Shown here piece by piece: positions 25,942-35,354 of a DNA stretch of 51,224 nucleotides. The position numbers were made by a program, and so were the translations under genes. The first letter of the stretch is position 1. Each line of letters begins with the position of its first letter. The notes beneath the pieces are model-generated. The model searched no databases and was not told the DNA's origin. It saw only the letters and a program-made list of their open reading frames with translations. The stretch is taken from the NCBI GenBank assembly GCA_014191195.1, contig BJGZ01000017.1, forward strand, positions 1 through 51,224, read 5' to 3'. Source of the DNA: Chlorobiota bacterium. Its GTDB lineage: Bacteria > Bacteroidota > Ignavibacteria > Kapaibacteriales > UBA961.

Positions 25942-27261
25942 ATGTCTTTAAGCAGCAAACTATCTCTCTCTTCAATTTTCCTTTTTTGGTCTCCATTATC
26001 TGCAACTTGGCTTATGATGGCTGCCGAAGGCCCATTATTAACTTCATTAATAGCACGATTATCAGAACCTAAATATAATTTAGCAGCTTATGGTGTAGCT
26101 ACCGCAATCGCCATGATTATAGAATCTCCAATTATTATGATGTTAAGTGCATCAATTGCATTGGTAAGAGACTCATATTCGTATAGAGCATTAAGAGGAT
26201 TTTTAATCAAATTAAATATATTGATTACCCTTGGAATGATTATAACTATTATTCCTCCTGTTTTTTCTGTGATAGCTTATAATATATTACATCTTACCAA
26301 ACCAGTTGCTGATTTAATGTATGGTTGTTTGGTTTCTATGATATGTTGGCCTGCAGCGATAGGATTTAGGAGATTTTGGCAGGGATTATTGATTAGAGCT
26401 CATTTAACAAAAAGAGTTGCTGTTGGTACAGTAGTTAGATTATCCACTATGTTTGGAACCGCACTTTTATTAGTACATTTCACTCATTTTTCTGGTACAA
26501 TCATAGGTGGTACTTCATTAACTGTTGGAGTAATACTTGAAGCTTTAGCAACCAGAATTATGGTACATGACACTATAAAAAAACTGTTAATTCAAGAAGA
26601 GATCAAAACTGAACACCCTTTAACTACATCATATATGATGAGTTATTATTTCCCATTAGCTTTAACAAGTTTAATAGGGATGGCATCGGTACCTATCCTT
26701 ACTGTTTTTATAGGTAGAAGCCCAATGTCTTTAGAATCATTAGCAGTATTGCCAATAATAGAATCTTTTGTCTTTATCTTTAGAAGTTTTGGATTTTCTT
26801 TTCAAGAGGTAGGTTTAGCTTTACTTGGACAAGGCAATAAATACTATAAAGAATTAGGAAGATTTGCTTTGATTGTTGGAATTACAACAACAGCTGCTTA
26901 CAGTTTTATTGTTTATTCCCCAATGGTTTACATCATTTTATCAAATCTATATGGTCTCACACCTGATTTAGTACAATTCTCTATTATTCCCTGTAGAATT
27001 CTCTTCTTTTATCCTTTTCTCTCAGTCTCTTATGCCTATTTTCGTTCTGTATTAATGAATTCAAAAAAGAATTCCTCGGTTACATATTCAACAATTATTG
27101 AAATTATCGGAATGATTGGAATAGTTATTCTTACGGAGACTATATTTTATCCTGTAGGCATCATTACTGCTGCTGTAGGACTTGGTATTGGCCGCTTAGG
27201 TGCACAATGGTATTTAATCCGTTCTTTTAATGAAATTGTAAAAAGACCAATACTAAAATAG
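25942..27261 (+). CDS. MATE/ANK-like polytopic membrane transporter
   Basis: This 439-residue protein has about twelve membrane segments in two similar halves, the layout of the MOP superfamily (MATE, MurJ, Wzx, ANKH). Its conserved start, TWLMMAAEGPLLTSLIARLSEP then NLAAYGVATAIAMIIESPIIMM, resembles bacterial proteins annotated as multidrug exporters and, as I recall, the progressive ankylosis (ANKH) group that exports ATP, citrate or pyrophosphate. No Na+-coupling motif decides the substrate. It is monocistronic and converges on the propeller lipoprotein gene with a 9-base overlap. Confidence 0.6.
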   Translation: MSLSSKLSLSSIFLFWSPLSATWLMMAAEGPLLTSLIARLSEPKYNLAAYGVATAIAMIIESPIIMMLSASIALVRDSYSYRALRGFLIKLNILITLGMIITIIPPVFSVIAYNILHLTKPVADLMYGCLVSMICWPAAIGFRRFWQGLLIRAHLTKRVAVGTVVRLSTMFGTALLLVHFTHFSGTIIGGTSLTVGVILEALATRIMVHDTIKKLLIQEEIKTEHPLTTSYMMSYYFPLALTSLIGMASVPILTVFIGRSPMSLESLAVLPIIESFVFIFRSFGFSFQEVGLALLGQGNKYYKELGRFALIVGITTTAAYSFIVYSPMVYIILSNLYGLTPDLVQFSIIPCRILFFYPFLSVSYAYFRSVLMNSKKNSSVTYSTIIEIIGMIGIVILTETIFYPVGIITAAVGLGIGRLGAQWYLIRSFNEIVKRPILK

Positions 27262-28509
27262 AAATCTTTTTTTTGCTTGAACTGCCACTATTCCAGACTT
27301 ATCAGAACAAGGGAATGCAATGCTTCCACCACGTAAAACTGCTGGTAATGGTAAAAAATCTGTTCTAGAAGAATTACCCTGATCTGCAAAAGAGAATTGA
27401 GATTCTAGGACACCAGATTTGTTAAAAATGAAGAAGTCTGAAGCTGATTCCTGGTGTTGTGCTAGCATGCCAACATTTGATTTACTTACCAATAATGGTG
27501 CAGCTGCTTTTGCACTTACATATACATGCCATTGTTTATGACCATTCAAAGTAAATCCTGTTATCATACTTCTAGCTTGTTCAGAAATTCTTGGCTCTGA
27601 ACACACTAAATATAGCATAGAGTCATCTGCAGATAAAAAGCGAGGTGTCTCCTTAATCATTGTTTCCCAGCATTTGGCGCCATTATCACCAAAACAGAAC
27701 AGAACTGGGGTTTTTGCTATTTGATCTATACGTACACCACCTACAAATACTTTACCATCAATGATTAATGGCTGGGTAGTTAATCGAATAAAAGGCAAAG
27801 TAGCTTTCCAACGTAATTTTCCTTCTGGATTCCAACATACTAATGTATCTGTACCACCTGAGATATTAATAGATTGAGCAGAATACAAATTACCATGTGC
27901 ATCTGCACTGATATTTCCAATTGGGATTGAAGATCTATCTTGACGCCATATAACTTTACCATCAAATCCTACTTTAAATATTGACGTATCACCACATGCA
28001 ACAATACCATCAGAAACAGATAATAAGTCTAACCAAATAATAGAGCCTTTATTGGCATGTAATAATTTCTTCTTCCATATAAGTTTTCCAAGTGGATCTA
28101 TTGCAGACATATATCCTGAAGTAGAAACAGCATATAAATTTCCCGATTTGTCCCTACACATACCACTTGCTATATACCCCTTATTATTCGAAATTTGGAT
28201 AATCCATTGAATATTCGATGAATTCCCCATACCTATATATCCACTTTCTGTTGCGAATGCTACATTTACTTCATCTATTGGTAATAAAGATGATAATCCA
28301 AGCGAATCTGCAACTGGGAATTGTTCAAATATTGCAGTTTCTGCAGAAAATTTATCTGCAACAATCATAAAGTTATTTGCCCTACTTGCTCCACCAGAAC
28401 TACATTGTTGCAATACACTTGCTAATTCAGAACTATTATGAGAACTTCCACATCCATTAATAATGATTGTTAAGCAAATAGAATACAAGATATAAAGGTT
28501 TTTGATCAT
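27253..28509 (-). CDS. PQQ-like beta-propeller lipoprotein
   Basis: This 418-residue protein has a lipoprotein signal with lipobox INGC (Cys20). The rest consists of beta-propeller blades of the PQQ/WD type, seen as repeated segments such as SGNLYAVSTSGYMSAIDPLGKLIWKK (split across positions 119-145), DGKVIWRQD and PEGKLRWKATLP. It is related to BamB-like and quinoprotein propellers, but the enzyme's PQQ-binding residues are not recognisable. A scaffold or assembly role in the periplasm is more likely than catalysis. The start codon overlaps the stop of the PBP4 gene by one base, so the two are coupled. Confidence 0.7.
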   Translation of the reverse strand: MIKNLYILYSICLTIIINGCGSSHNSSELASVLQQCSSGGASRANNFMIVADKFSAETAIFEQFPVADSLGLSSLLPIDEVNVAFATESGYIGMGNSSNIQWIIQISNNKGYIASGMCRDKSGNLYAVSTSGYMSAIDPLGKLIWKKKLLHANKGSIIWLDLLSVSDGIVACGDTSIFKVGFDGKVIWRQDRSSIPIGNISADAHGNLYSAQSINISGGTDTLVCWNPEGKLRWKATLPFIRLTTQPLIIDGKVFVGGVRIDQIAKTPVLFCFGDNGAKCWETMIKETPRFLSADDSMLYLVCSEPRISEQARSMITGFTLNGHKQWHVYVSAKAAAPLLVSKSNVGMLAQHQESASDFFIFNKSGVLESQFSFADQGNSSRTDFLPLPAVLRGGSIAFPCSDKSGIVAVQAKKRFLF

Positions 28510-30401
28510 TAATGAACTCCATTACTGGTATAATTCTGATAACTAAAATTTGCTATAGCCGCACCAATTTTATTTTCTAGTTGTTTGAAATTAGATACAT
28601 TCGGACCATTATTAATGATAGAAAATACAACCTGATCACCATCTTTGGTAAATGCATATCCACTTAATGCACTTGTATTTCTTAGTGTACCTGTTTTAGC
28701 ACAAAGATTGTTTTCAGCATATGTTCCAACCATTCGCTTTCTTAACGTTCCATCTACTCCAGCAATAGATAGCGTCTGCTTAAAAGCTTCACCAAATTTC
28801 ATTTTTATAGCTTTTTCTAGCAACATTGTTTGAACATAAGCAGAAAATAGATTTTTTCTACATAATCCACTTCCATCATTAATACATAAGCCATCTACAG
28901 GAATACCACATTGAGATAAAGCATTTTTGACAGTTTCTGTAGCTACTTTACCAGTATTAATATGTCCACCAGCATAGGCACCAACCATTTTATACACATG
29001 CTCTGCAAGGAAATTATCGCTATTCTTATTTACCAAAGAAATCATATATGCTAAAGGCCTTTTAAATTCTACAATAGTTTTAGCATTCGAAGGTGATGAT
29101 TTCCTTCCTAATAAGCCATTTTGAACATGAATTCCCGCTAATCGTAATTTTGATGATAGCACTCCAGCAGCATAAATATCTGGATATTTCATTGTATAAG
29201 TTGCTGCAATAGTTCCTTTACCACTTGCATTAACCGTAATCAGCCCATGTTGATTATGTTGAATAGAAATTCTTGCAATCGGTGCTCTGCTTTTCTTTTT
29301 TCTTTTAGGTGCCCTAGGTGCATCACCATTTCTTTGTAGATCTTGGAAACTAGAGCCAATCTTCCACCAAGCATGAGATCGCTTTTTAGATGATTTCTTT
29401 ACTGGCTTTTTAATCGTTTTTTTAGATGGATTTTTTGCTGCTTTCTTTACTGATTTTTTACTGTTACTTTTCTCAACTTTTATAGTTTTCTTCTTAGCAT
29501 TCTTTGTTTTAACAGTTATTTTTTTTGAGACTATATTATTTTTTGAAGACTTTTTGGATTTGGATATTATGGTATTGTGCACAGAAGGAATAGATCGATT
29601 TACAAACACTGCATCTGATGCAGGAATGATTTGTGTTTGACCACCTACAATATCAACTACAAATTCATTTTTATGTATTCCTAGAGCAGTAATTGGAGCC
29701 AAAGGCTCTACTATCTCATTATCGCCACTATATATATGCCTTTGAGTTATATTGTCAAAATAGCTAGCATCAGCATATATTCCTCCATTAATTGAGATAA
29801 TCCCCTTTTGCTTTAATTGAAGAGCCAATGCCGTAATATCTTGCTCATCTAATAGTGCATCACCAAATCCTTTTAGATATATATCCCCATTTAATACTCC
29901 ATTTTCTATCGCTCCATCACTCAATACTTGAGTAGGAATCATATAATCTGAGCCCATCGTATAAAAAGCTGAAAAACTTGGAAATAATTTTGTTGTAGAA
30001 GCAGGTGTCAGATATTGATGTGGATTTTTTTCAAATAATACTTCATGCTGTTTTAATGTAAGTATTCTTATACTTGTTTTGCTACTACTAGCAATACCTT
30101 CGGCATCAATCAAATTTTGGATAATCGATCTAAAATTAACAACTGCTTTTGTACTATCAGCTGAAGTTAAAATAGGAACTTTTTTATTAGTCGGATTTAG
30201 ATTATTAGTTGTATGTGATTCTGGTTCATTACAAGAGGCACCAATCAGAGGTATTCTTTCTGCAAAAGCTGCATACAGAATAATTCCCAAAAGAAAAATA
30301 GAAGTAACAATCCTGATGCCTGCAAATTTCCATGATCTAGAAATACTAAGCGAAGCCAGCCTAGGTTTTTGCGCACGGCGCTGCCTAATCTTTTTTATCA
30401 T
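28509..30401 (-). CDS. dacB: PBP4-type D-alanyl-D-alanine carboxypeptidase with lysine-rich insert
   Basis: This 630-residue serine peptidase removes or cuts D-Ala links in peptidoglycan. The active-site motifs are all there: Ser135-x-x-Lys138 (ASTTK), Ser461-Asp-Asn463 and Lys569-Thr-Gly571. The N-terminus is a basic cytosolic stretch and a membrane helix (about 28-47), so it is anchored and faces the periplasm. An insert at about 280-375 is extraordinarily basic, with 26 Lys in residues 281-340 and then APKRKKKSRAP. It interrupts the accessory domains between the SxxK and SxN motifs. Normal PBP4 has no such segment, and it could bind teichoic-like or acidic polysaccharide or lipid. It is coupled to the propeller lipoprotein gene. 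Confidence 0.85.
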   Translation of the reverse strand: MIKKIRQRRAQKPRLASLSISRSWKFAGIRIVTSIFLLGIILYAAFAERIPLIGASCNEPESHTTNNLNPTNKKVPILTSADSTKAVVNFRSIIQNLIDAEGIASSSKTSIRILTLKQHEVLFEKNPHQYLTPASTTKLFPSFSAFYTMGSDYMIPTQVLSDGAIENGVLNGDIYLKGFGDALLDEQDITALALQLKQKGIISINGGIYADASYFDNITQRHIYSGDNEIVEPLAPITALGIHKNEFVVDIVGGQTQIIPASDAVFVNRSIPSVHNTIISKSKKSSKNNIVSKKITVKTKNAKKKTIKVEKSNSKKSVKKAAKNPSKKTIKKPVKKSSKKRSHAWWKIGSSFQDLQRNGDAPRAPKRKKKSRAPIARISIQHNQHGLITVNASGKGTIAATYTMKYPDIYAAGVLSSKLRLAGIHVQNGLLGRKSSPSNAKTIVEFKRPLAYMISLVNKNSDNFLAEHVYKMVGAYAGGHINTGKVATETVKNALSQCGIPVDGLCINDGSGLCRKNLFSAYVQTMLLEKAIKMKFGEAFKQTLSIAGVDGTLRKRMVGTYAENNLCAKTGTLRNTSALSGYAFTKDGDQVVFSIINNGPNVSNFKQLENKIGAAIANFSYQNYTSNGVH

Positions 30402-30438
30402 AATATGTATTCTTTAACGATGAAAGGTTGGGCTTTTT

Positions 30439-30468
30439 GGTGTTTAGTTTGCTGCAAAACAAAACACC
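30439..30468. promoter_or_regulatory. Imperfect inverted repeat in the dacB/valS divergent gap
   Basis: GGTGTTTAGTTT (30439-30450) pairs with AAACAAAACACC (30457-30468) at 11 of 12 positions around a 6-base loop GCTGCA. No T run follows on either strand, so it does not look like a terminator. It could be an operator shared by both genes, or an RNA hairpin in the dacB leader about 37 bases before its start. Confidence 0.35.
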
Positions 30469-30656
30469 GGCTCACAAACATAAAAAAAAATCTTCATTGA
30501 AAAGAATTTTCATATTAATCACTTGCATTTCTCACATTGTTAACCTGTATTCACTGCAAAAGATTTCGTAATTTGCAGCCAGTATTAAACATTTTCATTT
30601 CCTTTACTCTGTATACTTTCTCACATTGAAATGTGTACAGGGCGGTCAAATCATTT

Positions 30657-33350
30657 ATGAGCGAACTTTCAAAAGCATATGAGCCAGCTGCAATTGAACA
30701 AAAACATTATGCAGAATGGATGTCCAAGTCTCTGTATAGATCTTCTCCAAATCCACATAAGAAGCCATATTCCATATTAATGCCTCCACCAAATGTGACG
30801 GGTGTTTTAACTATGGGACATGTTATAAATCATACGATACAGGATATTTATATTCGCAGAAATCGCATGGCTGGTTTTGAAACTTGCTGGTTCCCTGGAT
30901 TAGATCATGCAGGTATTGCCACGCAAACAAAAGTAGAGCAACAACTTCGCGAACAAAAATTATCACGTCATGATGTAGGTAGAGATGCTTTTTTAGAAAA
31001 AGTATGGGAATGGCGTTATCAGTATGGTGATAAAATTCTTCAGCAATTACATTCTATTGGTATTTCTTGTGATTGGAATAGAACTTTATTCACAATGGAT
31101 GAATCTGCTTCTCATGCGGTTACTGAAACATTTATACGCTTATTTGATGAAGGTTTAATCTATCGTGGAAAAAGAATTATCAATTGGTCTCCAATTGCTC
31201 AATCTGCATTAAGTGATGAAGAAGTTACTTTTAAAGAAGTACAAGAATATATGTATACACTAAGATATTCACTTAAAAATGGCAATGGATATCTTACTGT
31301 TGCAACGGTAAGGCCAGAAACAATTTTTGGCGATGTTGCTATTGCAGTAAATCCCAAAGATGAACGATATAATCATTTAATAGGAACAATGGTTATAGTG
31401 CCAATTACTGGAAAAGAGATACCAATAATAGCTGATGACTATGCAGATCCTAGTTTTGGGACAGGTTGTGTGAAGATTACTCCAGCGCATGATCCAAATG
31501 ATTTTGAAGTAGGTTTAAGGCATAATCTTAGTATGCCAAATGCGATCAATCCAGATGCTACATTAAATGAATTAGCAGGTGAATTTGCTGGCTTAGACAG
31601 ATTTGTAGCCAGAAAGAAAGTAGTTGAAAGATTACAATCGATAGATTTAATTGAAAAAATTGAGGACTATACCCATAATGTAGGGTTTTCTGAACGAGGT
31701 GGAGAACCAGTTGAACCATATTTAAGTGATCAGTGGTTTGTAAATATGAAACCATTGGCTAAACCAGCACTTGATGCGGTTATGAATGGTGATATTACAT
31801 TTTATCCTCATCATTGGACAAAAACCTATGAACATTGGATGTCCGGAATCCGTGATTGGTGTATTTCACGTCAATTATGGTGGGGACATCGTATTCCTGT
31901 GTATTATGCTCAAGATGGATCATTTACAGCTGCAAACTCTGAGGCTGAAGCAAGAAAAAAACTTGGTTTACATCAATCCGATATTTTAATACAAGATCCA
32001 GATGTTCTCGACACTTGGTTTTCTTCTTGGTTATGGCCAATGACAACCATGGGGTGGCTTGCCGATGGCAAAACTGAAAAAACAGCAGACCTAAGCTATT
32101 ATTCACCCTCTGATTTATTAGTAACTGGCCCAGATATCATTTTTTTCTGGGTAGCAAGAATGATCATGGCATCATTAAAATTTACTGGTAAAATTCCCTT
32201 TAAAGATGTGTATTTCACAAGTATCATTCGTGATGGCAAAGGCAGAAAAATGTCTAAATCATTAGGCAATTCACCAGATCCATTACATGTAATCGAAAAA
32301 TATGGCGCAGATGCATTACGATTTACAATTGTCTATTTAGCACCTTTAGGTACAGATGTTCGTTTAGAAGTACAAGAACAAGATGTACCGCAAGTAGAAT
32401 TTGGAAGGAATTTTGCCAATAAATTATGGAATGCAGGCCGTTTTCTATCGATGAAAAAAGATGAAAATCCGTGTGAAGGAATTGAGCATATTTTATCAAT
32501 CGATGAAATGTCGGCTGCAGATGCATGGATTTATTCACGCTATCAAACTACAATTCAAACAGTGCAAACAAATCTTTCAGAATATAAAATTACTGAATAT
32601 GCCAGATGCTTACATGAGTTCATATGGAGAGATTTCTGTGATTGGTATATAGAAATTGTAAAATCTGAAATTACACATGCACATGATAGTAAACAGAAAG
32701 CTCAATTGGTTCATTTTGCGCTTTCAATGTTTGATGGAATTCTAAGACTATTACATCCTGTAATGCCATTTATCACCGAAGAATTATGGCAATCTCTAGC
32801 AATAGAGAAATATACTACAAGCATCAGTACAGCAGCATTGCCAGAGTTTAATCAGGATGCAGTGCAAACTACCATTGAATCTTCATTTGAATTATTGCAA
32901 ATGATTGTAGAAGAAATTAGAAAAATGAGAGCATTAAGCAATATTCAAAATCATCAGAAATTACCAGTTATCATAAAAGTAGATGATATATTGCTTCAAG
33001 ACTTCTTTATAGCTCAATCTTCTACAATTACATCCTTAGGTAGGGCATCTCAGGTAATTATAGATAAAAATATTCCAAAACCAGAACATTGCTTAGCTTC
33101 TGTTATACGAGGAATAGATATTTATATAGAAACAGCCGATGCCATAGATAAAGACAAAGAAATAGCCCGATTAACTAAAGAATCAGAAAGGCTTTCAGGT
33201 TTGATTCAATCCATAGAGCGTAAATTAAGTAATCCTGGATTTGTTTCTAAAGCACCTGAACATGTAATACAATCAGAAAAGGAAAAATTGAATTCTATCA
33301 AAGATTCATATGCTAAAGTACAAGAGAATTTACACTCATTTTCAAAATAA
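30657..33350 (+). CDS. valS: Valyl-tRNA synthetase
   Basis: This is an 897-residue class I synthetase. I chose the ATG at 30657 (MSELSKAYEP), preceded by AGGGCGG 10 bases upstream. A GTG at 30633 in the same frame would add 8 residues that the family lacks. The HIGH motif is seen as TMGHV after PPPNVTG, and the KMSKS loop as GRKMSKSLGNSPDP. The editing domain (TVRPETIFGD and GTGCVKITPAHDPND) is intact, so threonyl-tRNA(Val) can be cleared. The C-terminal part ends in the coiled-coil arm (KESERLSGLIQSIERKLSNP). No T-box leader was recognised upstream. Confidence 0.96.
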   Translation: MSELSKAYEPAAIEQKHYAEWMSKSLYRSSPNPHKKPYSILMPPPNVTGVLTMGHVINHTIQDIYIRRNRMAGFETCWFPGLDHAGIATQTKVEQQLREQKLSRHDVGRDAFLEKVWEWRYQYGDKILQQLHSIGISCDWNRTLFTMDESASHAVTETFIRLFDEGLIYRGKRIINWSPIAQSALSDEEVTFKEVQEYMYTLRYSLKNGNGYLTVATVRPETIFGDVAIAVNPKDERYNHLIGTMVIVPITGKEIPIIADDYADPSFGTGCVKITPAHDPNDFEVGLRHNLSMPNAINPDATLNELAGEFAGLDRFVARKKVVERLQSIDLIEKIEDYTHNVGFSERGGEPVEPYLSDQWFVNMKPLAKPALDAVMNGDITFYPHHWTKTYEHWMSGIRDWCISRQLWWGHRIPVYYAQDGSFTAANSEAEARKKLGLHQSDILIQDPDVLDTWFSSWLWPMTTMGWLADGKTEKTADLSYYSPSDLLVTGPDIIFFWVARMIMASLKFTGKIPFKDVYFTSIIRDGKGRKMSKSLGNSPDPLHVIEKYGADALRFTIVYLAPLGTDVRLEVQEQDVPQVEFGRNFANKLWNAGRFLSMKKDENPCEGIEHILSIDEMSAADAWIYSRYQTTIQTVQTNLSEYKITEYARCLHEFIWRDFCDWYIEIVKSEITHAHDSKQKAQLVHFALSMFDGILRLLHPVMPFITEELWQSLAIEKYTTSISTAALPEFNQDAVQTTIESSFELLQMIVEEIRKMRALSNIQNHQKLPVIIKVDDILLQDFFIAQSSTITSLGRASQVIIDKNIPKPEHCLASVIRGIDIYIETADAIDKDKEIARLTKESERLSGLIQSIERKLSNPGFVSKAPEHVIQSEKEKLNSIKDSYAKVQENLHSFSK

Positions 33351-33401
33351 AGATTTTTAGTATGTGCGTGTTTTCGCAATCAAATAAGGACAATAAATTT
33401 C

Positions 33402-35276
33402 ATGCAACAACAACAGCCAATTGACAAACGTAGTTTTATTGGTTTCATCCTGATTACTATTATTGTTACCGGATGGGTAATATGGATGAGTACTCATCAA
33501 AGGACAGTAAATCCAACAGTTACTGAAACAAAACAGAAAATCAATGCAAATCAAGCTGCAGCTGTAAATACAACTAATGCACCTACAAATCAACCTACTA
33601 TTTCTGAAAGTAAGGAAGATTTTGTTCGCATTGAAACTGATTTAGTTCGCATAATGCTTAGCACAAAAGGTGGATCTATTGCACGATGGGAATTAAAGCA
33701 ATATTCTTCATGGCATGATAAAACATATAAAGGTGTCCCAGTTCAGCTTATAAATGCAAAAAATCGTGAAGCTGCAATCACTTTTATTGGACCAGAAGGA
33801 AAAAAAGTAGACACAAGGGGCATGAATTTTAGTTTTGAAGGTGATCAAAGATCTTTTACACTGAAAGGAAATGACTCATTAACTATTACAGCAAAAATTA
33901 TTCTTGCCCCTGGAAGTGAAATCATTAAAACTTTTACTCTATATGGCAATACATATGCATGTAAAGCTGGAATTACATTAAAAAATATGGAGAATTTTTT
34001 ACCACAGCGCTATTATGATATGAGTTGGAAAGGTGGTTTAAAATTCCAAGAGCAAAACAGTGTCGATGAATCCAATACCTCTGTAGCTCTTGCCTCTGTT
34101 AGTGGACAAATAGAAGAATATGATGCAACTGATTTTGCAGTTCCTACTACTGGCCAAACAATAGGTGCTATTGATTATTTAGCAACACGAACTAAGTATT
34201 TTGTTTCCGCTATAATTCCTGAAAAAATTAATCCAGATGCCATGGGTTTTGTAGAAGGAATCAGAATCGGCGCATTAGGTAATGGTTATACTGAAAAGTA
34301 TTCATTAGCATATAGAGTTCGATATACCGGAGGGCAGCAAACTGATGGTTTCACATTTTATATTGGACCTCAAATTTATGATACATTGCAACATTATGGT
34401 ATAGAAAAAACAATCAATTTTGGAACATTTTATGGCGTAAAATGGCTAGTTGCACCAATTGGTGAATATATTATGTTACCAATGCTGCGCTTTTTACACA
34501 TATTTATATCTAATTATGGAATAGCAATACTTGTATTCAGTTTGATAATGAAATTGCTTCTCTATCCATTTAGCGTTTCTCAAATGAAATCGATGCAAAA
34601 AACAAAAACTGTTCAACCATTGATTCAAAAGATACAAGAGAAGTTTAAAGATGATAGAGTTGCTTTATCTCAAGAAACAATGAAAGTTTATCAAGAATAT
34701 GGTATAAACCCAGCTGGTGGCTGTTTACCTATGATTTTACAAATGCCTATATTAATTGCATTGTGGGCAGTTTTAGGAAGTTGGATGGATATTCGCCAAG
34801 CTAATTTCTTTGGCTGGATAACAGATTTATCTGTCCCTGATGTCTTATTTGATTTAGGTTTTAAATTACCATTATTCCAAATTGACAAATTAAGCGGTTT
34901 AGCATTATTGATGGGATTGGCAATGTTTATTCAACAAAAAATGACAATTACCGATCCAAATCAAAAATCAATGGTATATATTATGCCTATCATGTTTACA
35001 TTTATGTTCTCTGGTTTTCCTGCCGGACTAAATGTTTATTATTTTACTTTTACTTTGCTAGGCATTTTACAACAAGTGTGGGTTACAAAACTCTCTAAAA
35101 ATAAAATTACTTTGGATGATCTTAAAAAAATGCCAAAATCCGAAGGTTGGTTTGCAAAAAGGATGAGAATGGCCCAAGAAATTGCCCAACAACAAAAAGC
35201 TGGTGGTACAGCAAGTAAATCATCTAAGAGACAACCAATAGGCAATAAACTGCCTAATTCAAATAGAAAAAAGTAA
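33402..35276 (+). CDS. yidC: Membrane protein insertase
   Basis: This 624-residue inner-membrane protein inserts and folds membrane proteins with or without Sec. The N-terminal helix is at about 12-30, followed by a large periplasmic P1 domain (about 60-345) and the five-helix core starting near IGEYIMLPMLRFLHIFISNYG. The cytosolic coiled hairpin and INPAGGCLPMILQMPILIALW are typical of the YidC/Oxa1 core. The C-tail is basic (RMRMAQEIAQQQK and onward to NSNRKK), which may contact the ribosome. AAGGA lies about 11 bases before the ATG. A strong terminator follows at 35298-35334. Confidence 0.96.
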   Translation: MQQQQPIDKRSFIGFILITIIVTGWVIWMSTHQRTVNPTVTETKQKINANQAAAVNTTNAPTNQPTISESKEDFVRIETDLVRIMLSTKGGSIARWELKQYSSWHDKTYKGVPVQLINAKNREAAITFIGPEGKKVDTRGMNFSFEGDQRSFTLKGNDSLTITAKIILAPGSEIIKTFTLYGNTYACKAGITLKNMENFLPQRYYDMSWKGGLKFQEQNSVDESNTSVALASVSGQIEEYDATDFAVPTTGQTIGAIDYLATRTKYFVSAIIPEKINPDAMGFVEGIRIGALGNGYTEKYSLAYRVRYTGGQQTDGFTFYIGPQIYDTLQHYGIEKTINFGTFYGVKWLVAPIGEYIMLPMLRFLHIFISNYGIAILVFSLIMKLLLYPFSVSQMKSMQKTKTVQPLIQKIQEKFKDDRVALSQETMKVYQEYGINPAGGCLPMILQMPILIALWAVLGSWMDIRQANFFGWITDLSVPDVLFDLGFKLPLFQIDKLSGLALLMGLAMFIQQKMTITDPNQKSMVYIMPIMFTFMFSGFPAGLNVYYFTFTLLGILQQVWVTKLSKNKITLDDLKKMPKSEGWFAKRMRMAQEIAQQQKAGGTASKSSKRQPIGNKLPNSNRKK

Positions 35277-35297
35277 ATAATAGCTCTTGAATCAATT

Positions 35298-35334
35298 AAA
35301 GAGCATCGCTTTAAAAAAGCCTTGCTCTTTTTTA
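35298..35334 (+). terminator. Rho-independent terminator after yidC
   Basis: AAAGAGCA (35298-35305) pairs with TGCTCTTT (35323-35330). An inner GCTTT/AAAGC stem (35308-35312 with 35316-35320) extends the hairpin, and a T run follows. It lies between yidC and the GT-C/TPR gene and would end the valS-yidC transcript. Confidence 0.85.
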
Positions 35335-35354
35335 TTACATAATATGGAATAGAT

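Noticed and set aside
30469-30656. T-box leader before valS
   Set aside because: No T-box core or terminator/antiterminator pair can be recognised.
31558-32652. Short open frames within valS on both strands
   Set aside because: The valS frame is complete and conserved throughout; the others are by-products of AT-rich codons.
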